From NCBI RefSeq assembly GCF_013350005.1, contig NZ_JABVWW010000008.1, positions 58,467 through 122,466 of the forward strand: 64,000 nucleotides of DNA. The letters run 5' to 3'. Each line of letters starts with the position of its first letter. The first letter of the stretch is position 1. The notes beneath the pieces are model-generated. The model worked only from the letters and a program-made list of their open reading frames with translations, was not told the origin of the DNA and made no database searches. Below, in pieces: positions 29,210 through 38,584 of the stretch. This DNA comes from Methylocystis silviterrae. GTDB lineage: Bacteria > Pseudomonadota > Alphaproteobacteria > Rhizobiales > Beijerinckiaceae. A program made the position numbers and the translations under genes.

Positions 29210-30001
29210 ATGCTCATCGATACCCATTGTCACCTCGACTTTCCCGATTTCGCGCCAGAACTCGCGGAGACGATCGCCCGCGCAAAGGCGCGCGGCGTCG
29301 CCAGAATGATCACGATCTCGACGCATCTGTCGCGATTCGATCGCGTGAAGGCCGTTGCTGAAACTTATCCGGAGGTCTTTTGCACGGTGGGGACGCATCC
29401 GCACCATTCGCACGAAGAGGCCGAGCCGACCGTCGAGGCGCTGGTGAGTCTATCGCGGCATCCAAAATGCGTCGGATTGGGCGAAGCCGGCCTCGATTAT
29501 CACTACGATCATGCGCCCCGCGAGGTGGCGCAGCGCATCTTCCGCATTCACGTCCAAGCCGCGAGGGAAACTGGCCTGCCGCTCGTCATTCATACCCGCG
29601 ACGCCGATGAAGACTGCGCCGCCATTCTGAAAGACGAAATGGGGAAGGGGGCTTTCCCCGCCCTGCTCCATTGCTTCACCAGCGGCCGCGCGCTCGCCGA
29701 AACGGCGCTGCAGCTCGGCCTCTATATTTCTTTTTCCGGGGTTGTGACCTTCAAGAACGCCGAATATCTGCGCGAAATCGCCCGCGACGTGCCGCTGGAG
29801 CGCATGCTGGTCGAAACCGACGCGCCCTTCCTTGCGCCGGCGCCCCATCGCGGCAAGCGCAACGAGCCGGCCTTCGTCGTCGACACTGCGCGCGTGCTCG
29901 CCGACGTCAAGGGAATCAGCGCCGCCGAACTTGCAATCGCCACAACTGAAAACGCGCTGCGGCTGTTTTCCAAAATGCCGCCTCTGGACGCCGCCGCGTG
30001 A
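29210..30001 (+). CDS. TatD-family metal-dependent DNase
   Basis: A 263-residue TIM-barrel hydrolase. The family order is complete: IDTHCHLDFPDF, TVGTHPHHSHE, GLGEAGLDYHYDHAPREVA, PLVIHTRDADED, LLHCFTSG and LVETDAPFLAP. TatD enzymes are 3'-exonucleases implicated in DNA repair or RNA turnover. It overlaps the following MBL gene by 4 bases (GTGA); these two genes are a conserved alphaproteobacterial pair, often with metG nearby, as here. Confidence 0.95.
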   Translation: MLIDTHCHLDFPDFAPELAETIARAKARGVARMITISTHLSRFDRVKAVAETYPEVFCTVGTHPHHSHEEAEPTVEALVSLSRHPKCVGLGEAGLDYHYDHAPREVAQRIFRIHVQAARETGLPLVIHTRDADEDCAAILKDEMGKGAFPALLHCFTSGRALAETALQLGLYISFSGVVTFKNAEYLREIARDVPLERMLVETDAPFLAPAPHRGKRNEPAFVVDTARVLADVKGISAAELAIATTENALRLFSKMPPLDAAA

Positions 30002-30792
30002 GCCTGAGAATCAGGATTCTTGGGTGCGGCTCGTCCGGCGGCGTGCCGCGCGTCGGGCAGGGCTGGGGAAAGTGCGATCCGGACAATCCGAAAAATCGGC
30101 GCCGGCGCTGCTCGATTCTCGTTGCGCGCGGCCCCGCCGACGCAGCGACGCAAGTGCTTGTGGACACAGGGCCTGATCTGCGCGAGCAGCTCATCGACGC
30201 CGACGTCAAGCGGCTCGACGCGGTCTTCTATACCCATCCCCACGCCGACCACACGCACGGCGTCGACGATGTGCGCGGCTTGGTCATTCTGAGCGGACGG
30301 CGAATCCCGGCCTATATGGACGAGCCGACTTCGCGGTCATTCGCCACGAAGTTCGACTACATCTTCAAGACGCCGCCGGGCAGCTTTTATCCGCCGCTGA
30401 TGACCGAACATCGGCTGCATCTGGGGCGCGCCGAGACGGTCGACGGACCCGGCGGCGCGATCGTCGCCACGCCGTTTCGGTTGGACCATGGCGACATGGA
30501 CGCACTCGGCTTTCGCTTCGACAACGTGGCCTATACGCCGGATCTTCACGCCATTCCGCCTGAGAGCGCGCAATATCTCGAAGGGCTGGATCTTTGGATC
30601 ATCGACGCGCTGCGCCATCAGCGGCACGGCACGCATCTGTCCGTCAGTCAGGCGCTGGACTTCATCGCGCATTTCAAGCCAAAGCGCGCCGTTCTGACGG
30701 ATCTGCACGTTGATTTGGATTACGAAGCGCTCGCCGCGACGCTGCCGGAAAATGTCACGCCGGCATTTGACGGAATGGCGCTCGAAGTCTGA
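29998..30792 (+). CDS. MBL-fold metallohydrolase, PhnP-like
   Basis: A 264-residue protein starting with GTG. It has a small zinc/substrate-loop region (GCGSSGGVPRVGQGWGKCDP), the metal motif YTHPHADHTHGVDD, a later FRLDHGDMDALGF, and AVLTDLHVDLDY. These place it with PhnP-type cyclic phosphodiesterases. There are no phn genes around, so the cyclic-phosphate substrate in vivo is open. Co-translated with tatD. Confidence 0.92.
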   Translation: MSLRIRILGCGSSGGVPRVGQGWGKCDPDNPKNRRRRCSILVARGPADAATQVLVDTGPDLREQLIDADVKRLDAVFYTHPHADHTHGVDDVRGLVILSGRRIPAYMDEPTSRSFATKFDYIFKTPPGSFYPPLMTEHRLHLGRAETVDGPGGAIVATPFRLDHGDMDALGFRFDNVAYTPDLHAIPPESAQYLEGLDLWIIDALRHQRHGTHLSVSQALDFIAHFKPKRAVLTDLHVDLDYEALAATLPENVTPAFDGMALEV

Positions 30793-31304
30793 CGCCGCGC
30801 GTATCTCCAAACAACATCATTTAGTTCCATAATATGGATTATGCGAATCTTGGATGCGGGATCCGGCCAGCGCCGTCCGCTCTTGCCTTTCGCCAAACTG
30901 AGATTTCGCGCCGATGTCTTGTCGGACGGAGCGCCGCCCCGGCTCCTCGGATGACGCCTTACGGTGACAATGTGGCGCGGGCGCAGCGCATCGCGCGTTA
31001 AGTCCACCCGCGCGGCTCATCTAAACTCCTGCAAACGCAAACATTCCCGCCGGCGCAGCATTTGGACGTCAGCTGTCAAACTATGGCGACTGTTTGGATT
31101 TTTGGATCGCCCCACGGAATTCTCTGGCTTTCGGGGGCGAAACTCTGGTAAAAGGCTCGCTGCGCGGGACTATATGGCATTCAAGAGGCACATCATCGTC
31201 GTTTCCGGGCAGGCGCGTTTTTTGAGACGCGCCAACTGGAGCGGTTGGGCGCACAAGGTTGGCATAGCGGTCTTGCCGTTTTTGGCGGAGACGAGCAGGT
31301 AGAC
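30793..31304. other. 512-base intergenic region before the cold-shock gene
   Basis: No gene I can support. A 112-codon frame exists here (30964-31302), but it is Arg/Ser-rich with no ribosome site, so I read it as non-coding. The length in front of a cold-shock gene suggests a long structured 5' leader such as cspA mRNAs carry; I could not define its fold. Confidence 0.5.
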
Positions 31305-31970
31305 ATGAGCAAAGGTAGAGATTTTCGGGGCCCCCGCAAGCGCGGATTTGATGACGACGCTCCGTATAGCTATGATTCGCAGCGAACCAGCCGGGCGCCG
31401 CGATCACCCTTTGGCGGCGGATTTCCGGATGCGCCGCCTCCGATGTCGAACGAGCCAGCAGTCGACGCCATTGTGAAGTGGTTTAAAACTGACAAGGGCT
31501 TCGGCTTCGTTGAGCTTGCCAATGGCACCGGCGACGCCTTCCTCCATATCGGCGCCGTTCAGGCGGCCGGTTACGACACGCTGCCGCCCGGCGCGAAGTT
31601 ACAGGTGCAAGTCACGAGCTCGGTGAAGGGCCAGCAAGTGGCGCGCATTCTCGAAGTCGACTTGGCTGGAGCCGCTGAGCGGGCGCCGCCGCCGCCGCCG
31701 CGCGCGGGAGGCGGTTTTGACAGCCCCCGGCCCCGTCGCCAGGCGCCCGATCCGTCGACCGCCGTTCCGGTCTCCGGCAAGGTCAAATGGTTCGACGAGA
31801 CAAAGGGCTTCGGCTTCGTGCAGTCGAACGACGGCGGCAAAGACGTGTTCGTCCATATTTCGATTCTGAGTCCATCCGGCGTGAACCGGCTCGCCGAGGG
31901 GCAGCCAGTCACGATGCAGGTCGTCGATACGGCGAAAGGCAGAGAAGCGCTGTCGATCATCCTGGATTGA
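31305..31970 (+). CDS. Double cold-shock-domain protein
   Basis: A 221-residue protein starting at MSKGRDFRGPRKR. It has two cold-shock domains: AIVKWFKTDKGFGFVELANG (first) and GKVKWFDETKGFGFVQSNDG (second), each with RNP1-like KGFGFV and a later FLHI/FVHI RNP2. They are joined by a Pro/Arg linker, and an Arg/Gly-rich tail precedes the first domain. Double-CSD proteins are typical of Rhizobiales and act as RNA chaperones. A strong hairpin plus T-run follows. Confidence 0.93.
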   Translation: MSKGRDFRGPRKRGFDDDAPYSYDSQRTSRAPRSPFGGGFPDAPPPMSNEPAVDAIVKWFKTDKGFGFVELANGTGDAFLHIGAVQAAGYDTLPPGAKLQVQVTSSVKGQQVARILEVDLAGAAERAPPPPPRAGGGFDSPRPRRQAPDPSTAVPVSGKVKWFDETKGFGFVQSNDGGKDVFVHISILSPSGVNRLAEGQPVTMQVVDTAKGREALSIILD

Positions 31971-31988
31971 GCCTCGCTCCGTAGATCC

Positions 31989-32030
31989 GCGCGCCGCGAT
32001 CCTCCTTGAGGGCCGCGGCGCTTTTCTTTT
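31989..32030 (+). terminator. Rho-independent terminator after the cold-shock gene
   Basis: GCGCCGCG (31991-31998) pairs with CGCGGCGC (32014-32021), directly followed by TTTTCTTTT. This is the clearest intrinsic terminator in the window. Confidence 0.85.
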
Positions 32031-32041
32031 GGGGAGACCTC

Positions 32042-32866
32042 ATGTCCGGACGACCGCACGGCGATGTCGCCAGACTGATCGAAATCATGGCGGCGCTGCG
32101 CACGCCCGGCAGCGGTTGTCCCTGGGATCTCGAGCAGGATTTCCGCTCGATCGCGCCCTATACGATCGAAGAAGCGTATGAAGTCGCCGACGCTATTGAG
32201 CGCGGCGATCTCTCCGATCTCAAAGACGAGTTAGGCGATCTCCTCTTACAGGTCGTGTTCCATGCCCGAATGGCGCAGGAGCAGGAGGCTTTCGCCTTCA
32301 AGGACGTCGTCGACGCGATCTGCGACAAGCTCATTCGCCGGCATCCGCACGTTTTCGGCGACGCCCAGCCTCTCGACGCGGGCGGCGTGACCATACAATG
32401 GAGCGCAATCAAAGCGCGCGAAAAAGCGGCGAAGCAGGGCGCGCCGCCGGCCAGTTTGCTTGACGGCGTGCCGCTCGCCCTGCCCGCGCTGACGCGCGCC
32501 CTCAAGCTGCAACAGAAGGCGTCCGGTGTCGGCTTCGATTGGGACGACGCACAGCACGTTCTCGGCAAGATTCGCGAGGAAACCGAGGAGGTCGCCGCGG
32601 AACTCGCGCGTCCCGGGGTCGACGCTTCGCCGGCGCTTGAAGAGGAGATCGGCGATCTCTTGTTCGTCGTCGTCAATCTTGCGCGCCACGCCAAGGTCGA
32701 TCCCGACCAGGCGCTTCGCGGCGCCAACACGAAATTCGAGCGGCGGTTTCACCACATCGAGCGCCGCCTCGCGGAGATGGGCCGTTCGCCTGAAGCAGCG
32801 TCTCTCGACGAGATGGAAGCGCTGTGGGTCGAGGCGAAAGGCGCGGAGCGCAAGCCGCGCGGGTGA
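32042..32866 (+). CDS. mazG: Nucleoside triphosphate pyrophosphohydrolase MazG
   Basis: MazG hydrolyses NTPs and dNTPs to NMP and pyrophosphate, cleaning abnormal nucleotides. The 274-residue protein, started at [12 protein letters not shown] (32042), has two MazG modules. The first shows [20 protein letters not shown] and [14 protein letters not shown]; the second shows [13 protein letters not shown] and [17 protein letters not shown], with the EExxE...ExxD metal sites. It begins just after the terminator of the cold-shock gene. Confidence 0.95.
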   Translation: MSGRPHGDVARLIEIMAALRTPGSGCPWDLEQDFRSIAPYTIEEAYEVADAIERGDLSDLKDELGDLLLQVVFHARMAQEQEAFAFKDVVDAICDKLIRRHPHVFGDAQPLDAGGVTIQWSAIKAREKAAKQGAPPASLLDGVPLALPALTRALKLQQKASGVGFDWDDAQHVLGKIREETEEVAAELARPGVDASPALEEEIGDLLFVVVNLARHAKVDPDQALRGANTKFERRFHHIERRLAEMGRSPEAASLDEMEALWVEAKGAERKPRG

Positions 32867-32901
32867 CTCTCTAACGTCTGAAAATTACGCGCCGTCCGTT
32901 A

Positions 32902-33005
32902 GAGCGCGCTGCGAAAAAGTGGGAACCGGTTTTTCGCATAGAGCGCGCTCTATACTTTGGAATCGATCAATTTATCTGCATGTGGGCGATTCCGCCCAAA
33001 TGCAG
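32902..33005. repeat. Tandem hairpins between convergent mazG and hflX
   Basis: GAGCGCGCT-GCGAAAAA (32902-32918) pairs with TTTTTCGC (32930-32937) and GAGCGCGCTC (32941-32950). A second hairpin, CTGCATGTGGGCG-attc-CGCCCAAATGCAG (32976-33005), has one mismatch. The core GGGAACCGG flanked by A and T runs resembles palindromes dispersed in Rhizobiales genomes. It probably terminates both genes. Confidence 0.6.
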
Positions 33006-33011
33006 CGTGAT

Positions 33012-34376
33012 CTAGCGCCCCGCGCCGGCTTCGCGGATCATTTCGGCCTGCGGAAAGCGCCTCGCGAGGCCCTCGGAACGTTCAGGATCGATACGCACGA
33101 CGAGATGCACGCCGCCCTCCGGCAGCGCTTCGCGTTGGAGCACTTCGGTATGGGCGTGAAGCCAGGCGAGCCCCTCGCCGTCGGCGACGTCGAGGTTCAT
33201 TTCAAAACGAACGCGGCCCGCCGCCAGCGTGGACTCGATCCTTGCCAGCAACTCATCGAGCCCCTGCCCGGTCAAGGCGGATACGAGCGTCGGCCGGCGT
33301 TGAGGCTCGATCCCGCTCACCGCAAGCTGAAGCGCCGAAAGCCGTTCCGGATCGAGCGCGTCGATCTTGTTCCAAACTTCCAAAATCCGCCCTTCGGCTT
33401 CGCCTTTCAGACCGAGCTCGCTCAGGATCGACTCGACGTCCTTCGCCTGCGCTTCCCAATCTTCGTGGGCGACGTCGCGAATATGGAGAACCACGTCGGC
33501 GAGCGTCACTTCTTCGAGCGTCGCACGGAAGGCCGAGACAAGCATGGTGGGCAGGTCGGAGATGAATCCCACCGTGTCGGAGAGCAGGATGCGCGCGCCA
33601 TGCGGCAGTTTGATCTGGCGCAGCGTTGGATCGAGGGTCGCGAACAGCATGTCCTGCGCCAGCACCTCGGCCTTGGTCAGACGGTTGAAAAGCGTGGACT
33701 TTCCGGCGTTTGTGTAGCCGACGAGCGCGACCACCGGATAGGGAACGTCGCGCCGCGTCTTACGATGCAGCGCGCGCGTGCGCTTCACCTTGTCAAGATC
33801 GTGCTCGATGCGCCGCATCCGCTCCTCGATCAGGCGCCGGTCCGTCTCGATCTGCGTTTCACCCGGGCCGCCAAGAAAGCCGAAACCGCCGCGCTGGCGT
33901 TCAAGGTGGGTCCAGGAGCGGACGAGCCGCGACTTCTGATAGGCCAGATGCGCGAGCTCCACCTGCAGCGCGCCTTCCTTGGTTCGGGCGCGCTCCCCGA
34001 AGATTTCTAGAATGAGCCCGGTCCTGTCGATGACCTTGGCGTCCCACGCCCTTTCGAGATTGCGCTGCTGCACGGGCGAGAGCTGGCAGTCCATGCTCAC
34101 GAGCGCGGCGTCCTTCGACTTGACGAGTTCGCCAATCTCCTCGACCTTGCCCTTCCCTAGGTACGTCGCCGGTCGAACCTCGTTCAGCGATATGGGCAGT
34201 TGACCGACGACATCGAGGTCGATCGCCTCGGCGAGCCCCACCGCCTCCATGAGACGCGCAGCCGTGTCGCGCGCACGCTCCGCGCCGCCTTGAGTCACAT
34301 AGGGCCCAATGACCAATGCGCGGGCTCCGGCGCCATTCGGCGTCGTCCCGTTATCTGCTCCGCTGTCAGCCTTCAA
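33012..34376 (-). CDS. hflX: Ribosome-associated GTPase HflX
   Basis: HflX splits stalled 70S ribosomes using GTP. I start it at a TTG (34376, [15 protein letters not shown]) just after the hfq stop, giving 454 residues; a longer frame would overlap all of hfq. Motifs are [14 protein letters not shown], the Gly-rich [20 protein letters not shown]1 [13 protein letters not shown]3 [12 protein letters not shown] and G4 WNKIDALD. Order hfq-hflX downstream of ntrX is typical for Rhizobiales. Confidence 0.94.
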   Translation of the reverse strand: MKADSGADNGTTPNGAGARALVIGPYVTQGGAERARDTAARLMEAVGLAEAIDLDVVGQLPISLNEVRPATYLGKGKVEEIGELVKSKDAALVSMDCQLSPVQQRNLERAWDAKVIDRTGLILEIFGERARTKEGALQVELAHLAYQKSRLVRSWTHLERQRGGFGFLGGPGETQIETDRRLIEERMRRIEHDLDKVKRTRALHRKTRRDVPYPVVALVGYTNAGKSTLFNRLTKAEVLAQDMLFATLDPTLRQIKLPHGARILLSDTVGFISDLPTMLVSAFRATLEEVTLADVVLHIRDVAHEDWEAQAKDVESILSELGLKGEAEGRILEVWNKIDALDPERLSALQLAVSGIEPQRRPTLVSALTGQGLDELLARIESTLAAGRVRFEMNLDVADGEGLAWLHAHTEVLQREALPEGGVHLVVRIDPERSEGLARRFPQAEMIREAGAGR

Positions 34377-34380
34377 TCGC

Positions 34381-34644
34381 CTACCGTTGCTTGTCGGCCT
34401 GGCCCTCGTCCTCGCCCGGCTCAAACATTTGTATGGGGTGTCCGGGCATGATCGTCGAGATGGCGTGCTTGTAGACGAGCTGAGAATGCCCATCTCGCCG
34501 CAGCAAGAGGCAAAAATTATCGAACCAGGTGACGATTCCCTGGAGCTTGACGCCATTGACGAGGAAGATCGTGAGCGGGACTTTATTCTTCCTGACGAAA
34601 TTCAAAAATGTATCTTGCAGATTCTGCGAACGCTCTGACGACAT
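34381..34644 (-). CDS. hfq: RNA chaperone Hfq
   Basis: Hfq is the Sm-like hexamer that helps small RNAs pair with mRNAs; in rhizobia it also affects nitrogen-fixation regulators. I start at 34644 ([14 protein letters not shown]), giving 87 residues, because AGGAC lies upstream and relatives have this N-terminus; a 28-residue longer start exists. Sm1 reads [20 protein letters not shown] and Sm2 contains [13 protein letters not shown]. The 229 bases up to ntrX suggest its own promoter. Confidence 0.96.
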   Translation of the reverse strand: MSSERSQNLQDTFLNFVRKNKVPLTIFLVNGVKLQGIVTWFDNFCLLLRRDGHSQLVYKHAISTIMPGHPIQMFEPGEDEGQADKQR

Positions 34645-34873
34645 CGGCTGTCCTGTTCTGTTTTTTGAGCCGAGCGGAATGACGCCGCCCCCAGGGGATC
34701 GTTCTTCTTTTTTCGCCGCCGTGGTCATTAGAACCTTTCAAATGGCGAAGCGCAAGGCGCAAGTCGAGCGCTTTCCGCCGCCAGTTTATGGGAGGCGTCC
34801 GGCTTTGACTCCGCGCCTGCATTTGCCGCCAACATAATGCAACGCTTTAACTAGCTCATCTAAGTTAATGTTT

Positions 34874-36241
34874 CTATGACTCTACCGACAGCGACTTAAG
34901 TTTTCGGTGTAAGGCCGAGCGCTCCATGCCGATGAACTCCGCTGTTCGGGAAATATTCCCGGAAAAGCGATTGAGCTGGGCGACAAGGTATTCGCGTTCG
35001 AAAACTTCCCGCGCCTCTCTGAGCGGTAGGCTCATCAGTTTTTCGCCACGCACGCCCGCGGGAGTCGCCGGAACGAGTTCGCCGACATCGGCCGGAAGCA
35101 TTTCGGCCGTGATCGTCCCGCTGGAATCGCCAGACGTGAGGATCATCAAGCGCTCGACATTATTTCTCAACTGGCGGATGTTGCCGGGCCAGTCGTGCAA
35201 CTGCAGGACCGCGAGAGCGTCCTCCGAAATCCGTCGGCGCGGCATGCCGGACGCGAGCGACATATTCTCCATGAAATAGTTGATGAGCGCCGGGATATCC
35301 TCGCGCCGTTCCGCCAGCGAGGGAATCCGGATTGGCACCACCGCGAGGCGATGAAACAGATCCTCGCGCAGCGTGCCCTCTTCGATCGCCGACGCGAGAT
35401 CGCGCGCCGAGGACGAGATGATGCGCACGTCGACCTCGACCTTGTTCGATCCGCCAACCCGCTGAAACGTCTGATCGACCAGCACGCGCAGGATTTTCGC
35501 CTGCGAATCCTTCGGCATGTCGGCGATTTCGTCGAGGAACAGCGTTCCGCCATGCGCCTCCTCAAGCGCGCCGATCTTGTGTTCGCCGTCGGCGCCTTCG
35601 CGGCCGAACAGCTCGATTTCCATGTTCTCCGGCGTGATCGTGGCCGAATTGATGACGACGAACGGCCCCCCGGCGCGACTCGACGCCTCGTGGATGCAGC
35701 GGGCGGCGAGTTCCTTGCCTGTCCCAGGGGCACCGGTGATCAGCACGCGCGAATTCACAGGGGCGACGCGGCCAATGAGCTGCTGCAGCTGATGCGCCGC
35801 CGGCGAATCGCCGACGATGCGGTCGAAGGCTCCTGCCCGCTGGCGCAGCGCCGAAAGTTCGCGCCGCAGCTGATAGGCTTCGAGCGCCCGTTCGGCGACG
35901 AGCACCAGCCGATCCGCCTTAAACGGCTTTTCAATAAAGTCGTATGCGCCGATCTTGATCGCGCTGACCGCGGTTTCAATATTGCCGTGGCCCGAGATCA
36001 TGACGACGGGCAAGCCCTTGTGCTGCTTCTGCGCGAGTTCGAGCACCTGGAGGCCGTCGAGCCTAGACCCTTGCAGCCAGATGTCGAGAAAAACGAGATG
36101 CGGACGGCGGCTTGCGATCGCCGCAAGCGCTTCGTCGGAGTCTTTGGCGGTGCGGACCCCGTGCCCTTCGTCGCTCAGAATTCCGGCGACAAGCTCTCTG
36201 ATGTCCTCTTCATCGTCGACAATCAAAATATCGCTTGCCAT
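34874..36241 (-). CDS. ntrX: Nitrogen regulation response regulator NtrX
   Basis: The response regulator of the NtrY/NtrX system. The 455-residue protein has a receiver domain (ILIVDDEEDIRELV, phospho-acceptor Asp53 in VFLDIWLQGSR), an AAA+ domain with Walker A GAPGTGKELAARC and Walker B LFLDEIADMP, and a Fis-type helix-turn-helix end (ISRTAEFIGMERSALHRKL). The sigma-54 contact loop GAFTGA is missing; at its place stands FGREGADGEHKIG. It overlaps ntrY by one base. Known alphaproteobacterial NtrX proteins share this loss. Confidence 0.95.
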   Translation of the reverse strand: MASDILIVDDEEDIRELVAGILSDEGHGVRTAKDSDEALAAIASRRPHLVFLDIWLQGSRLDGLQVLELAQKQHKGLPVVMISGHGNIETAVSAIKIGAYDFIEKPFKADRLVLVAERALEAYQLRRELSALRQRAGAFDRIVGDSPAAHQLQQLIGRVAPVNSRVLITGAPGTGKELAARCIHEASSRAGGPFVVINSATITPENMEIELFGREGADGEHKIGALEEAHGGTLFLDEIADMPKDSQAKILRVLVDQTFQRVGGSNKVEVDVRIISSSARDLASAIEEGTLREDLFHRLAVVPIRIPSLAERREDIPALINYFMENMSLASGMPRRRISEDALAVLQLHDWPGNIRQLRNNVERLMILTSGDSSGTITAEMLPADVGELVPATPAGVRGEKLMSLPLREAREVFEREYLVAQLNRFSGNISRTAEFIGMERSALHRKLKSLSVES

Positions 36242-38529
36242 TATACCCCGCTCTGTCCCGGCTCACGTGCATACGCTGGCGCTTTTTCATCCTGTGCGCC
36301 CGCCGCGCGTGGCTCCTCTTTCGAGGATGTCTCCGCGGCCAGGGGCACGATGAGCCTGACGCAGGCCCCCCGACCCGACGGCGCGTCCAGCAGCTCCAGC
36401 CGGCCTCCGTGATCCTCGACGATCTTGGCGACGATCGGCAGGCCCAGTCCGGTGCCGTCCGATCGCGTCGTCATGTAAGGCTCAAGCAAGCGCTGCCGGT
36501 TCATCGCCGGGAAGCCCTTACCATTATCGATCACGTCGATTTCCGCCATGCGATCGCGCACATCCAACTTGATTTCGACTCGTCCCTTTTCCAGAGCGTC
36601 TTTTTCTTCGCGTGCGGCGATGCCTTCGACGGCGTTCTTCACGATATTGGTGAGCGCCTGCGACAGCAAGCGGCGATCGAACTGCGCGATGACGGGCGTT
36701 TCGGGCAAGTCTTCGACGATGTCGAGATCGGCGTTGCCGACGCGCATGAGGAACGCGACCTGCCGAATGCATTCGTTGAGATCGTCGCGCGCCGGGCGCG
36801 CCTTCGGCATACGCGCAAAGGACGAAAACTCATCGACCATACGCTTGATGTCGTCGACCTGGCGTACGATCGTATCTGTGCATTGGTCGAAAATGTCTCG
36901 ATCTTCCTGGATGACCTTGCCGTATTTGCGGCGCAGCCGCTCGGCCGAAAGCTGGATCGGCGTCAAAGGATTCTTAATCTCGTGAGCGATGCGCCGTGCG
37001 ACGTCCGCCCAGGCGGAGGTGCGCTGCGCCATCACGAGGTCCGTGATGTCGTCGAGCGTCACCACGTAGTTGTGTTGTCCCGCATCGGCGCGCGCCGAGG
37101 TGACTCGCACATTCAAGGTGCGCTCGGCGACGCCGCGCTTGATGATGATCTGGCTTTGAACGGCGCGCGGAAAAACTTCCGCCGCGTCCTTCAGGATGGG
37201 GACGATCTCCGGCAAGACCGACGCCACCGAGGCGCCGACGGTCGCCTGCCCCGTCGGGTCCGCCAGCGACAGTTCCTCGGCTGAGCGGTTGAGAATGGTG
37301 ACGACGCTTTCCGAGTCCACGCCCATAACCGCGACCGGCACGCCGGAGAGCACGGCCTCGGTGAATTCGCGACGTTCGTCATTGATCCGATTGGCCTCGA
37401 TCAGCCGGTTTTGCTGAAGATTGAGCTCGGTCGTCATATTGTTGAAGACGTCGCCGAGGCGCGCCAAATCGCCATGCTGCTTGTCGACGTTGACGCGAAC
37501 GTCAAGATTGCCCGCCGACACCTCGTCGGTTGCGGCGATCAGGTCGCGGATCGGCGTCACCAGCCGGTCGGCGAAATCCAGTCCGAACCAGATGGACGAC
37601 AGCAGCATGATCGTCGTCAGGAAGGCGTACATCAGCACGAAGGCCCGCTGCACGGCGGCGCGATAGGAATCGAAGGCGTCGTAGCTGCTGATCAGGCTTT
37701 GAGCCTGTTTGGGAAACTCCACCGCGATCGGGTCGATGGGCCGGGTGACGTAAAGGAAAGTATCCTGAAAGGCGTTGAGCGCGCGCAAAGCGACGAAGCT
37801 CTTGCCGTCATCGATAACGAGGCACAGCGGCTCCCCGCGCCGTGCGTCGTCGAACTCGGATTGCGGCGGGGCGATGATGATGGCGGCGGCGTTCTGCGCC
37901 ACGTCGACGCGGTCGAGAATTTCGCCGTTGGATTTCACCAGGGCCGCGACAGAGAAGCCCAGGAAATACGCCCGCGACTGAAATATCTGGTGAAAATAGG
38001 GTCGGTCGGAATTGAAAAGGATGCTCGCGCGATCGAGGTCCGAGGCCGTGAGCTGCGCCTCCTGCAGGAGCGCCCGGCACTGACTCTCGCGGAACACGGC
38101 CGCGGCTTCCGCCGTGTTGTGGACGAAGACCTTGACGCTCGACATGAAGGCGGGATTGAGCACGCGCTCCAGCGTCAGCGATCCCGCTACGGCAAGCAGA
38201 ATCGCCGGGATCAAAGCAATGACCGCGAAAAAGCCGACCGTGCGCACATGAAGGCGCGCCGCCGCTTCGCCGCGCCGCCAGACGCGGTAGAGGCGCCAGG
38301 CCTTGACGATCACCATCGCGAGCAGAACGGCGACAAAGACGCCGTTGACGATGAGCAACGGCAATAAACGGTCGTCCGTCGGCGATATCGCGCCGAATTC
38401 GGCCACGACCAGGAACGTAGCCAAAGCACAGCCGACGGCGCCGATCACGATGATCGGGCCGAACCAGCTGCGAAACGGCGTTCTGCCTTTCGCCTTTAGC
38501 GGAGAAGCCGAGTCTCCGGTCAGGGCCAT
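36241..38529 (-). CDS. ntrY: Nitrogen regulation sensor histidine kinase NtrY
   Basis: A 762-residue membrane kinase. Membrane helices lie near residues 25-50, 55-80 and 95-115, a large periplasmic section follows, and another helix lies near 300-325. Then come HAMP (TPIRDLIAATDEVSAGNL), a PAS region and the kinase core [20 protein letters not shown] (H-box), with a GTGLGLPIVAKIVEDHGG ATP-binding site. It senses an extracytoplasmic cue, possibly redox or nitrogen related, and phosphorylates NtrX. Its gene lies between ntrC and ntrX. Confidence 0.96.
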   Translation of the reverse strand: MALTGDSASPLKAKGRTPFRSWFGPIIVIGAVGCALATFLVVAEFGAISPTDDRLLPLLIVNGVFVAVLLAMVIVKAWRLYRVWRRGEAAARLHVRTVGFFAVIALIPAILLAVAGSLTLERVLNPAFMSSVKVFVHNTAEAAAVFRESQCRALLQEAQLTASDLDRASILFNSDRPYFHQIFQSRAYFLGFSVAALVKSNGEILDRVDVAQNAAAIIIAPPQSEFDDARRGEPLCLVIDDGKSFVALRALNAFQDTFLYVTRPIDPIAVEFPKQAQSLISSYDAFDSYRAAVQRAFVLMYAFLTTIMLLSSIWFGLDFADRLVTPIRDLIAATDEVSAGNLDVRVNVDKQHGDLARLGDVFNNMTTELNLQQNRLIEANRINDERREFTEAVLSGVPVAVMGVDSESVVTILNRSAEELSLADPTGQATVGASVASVLPEIVPILKDAAEVFPRAVQSQIIIKRGVAERTLNVRVTSARADAGQHNYVVTLDDITDLVMAQRTSAWADVARRIAHEIKNPLTPIQLSAERLRRKYGKVIQEDRDIFDQCTDTIVRQVDDIKRMVDEFSSFARMPKARPARDDLNECIRQVAFLMRVGNADLDIVEDLPETPVIAQFDRRLLSQALTNIVKNAVEGIAAREEKDALEKGRVEIKLDVRDRMAEIDVIDNGKGFPAMNRQRLLEPYMTTRSDGTGLGLPIVAKIVEDHGGRLELLDAPSGRGACVRLIVPLAAETSSKEEPRAAGAQDEKAPAYAREPGQSGV

Positions 38530-38584
38530 GGCGCCTGTATAGGCTCCGCCCGCGCCGGTTGCAATTGAACGGCCAGAAGAGTCG

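Noticed and set aside
30964..31302. A 112-codon frame before the cold-shock gene
   Set aside because: No ribosome site and Arg/Ser-rich composition; the region is more likely a leader or non-coding.
32526..34010. A 494-codon plus-strand frame over mazG and hflX
   Set aside because: It is antisense to hflX and out of frame with mazG, both of which have clear family motifs; the product has none.
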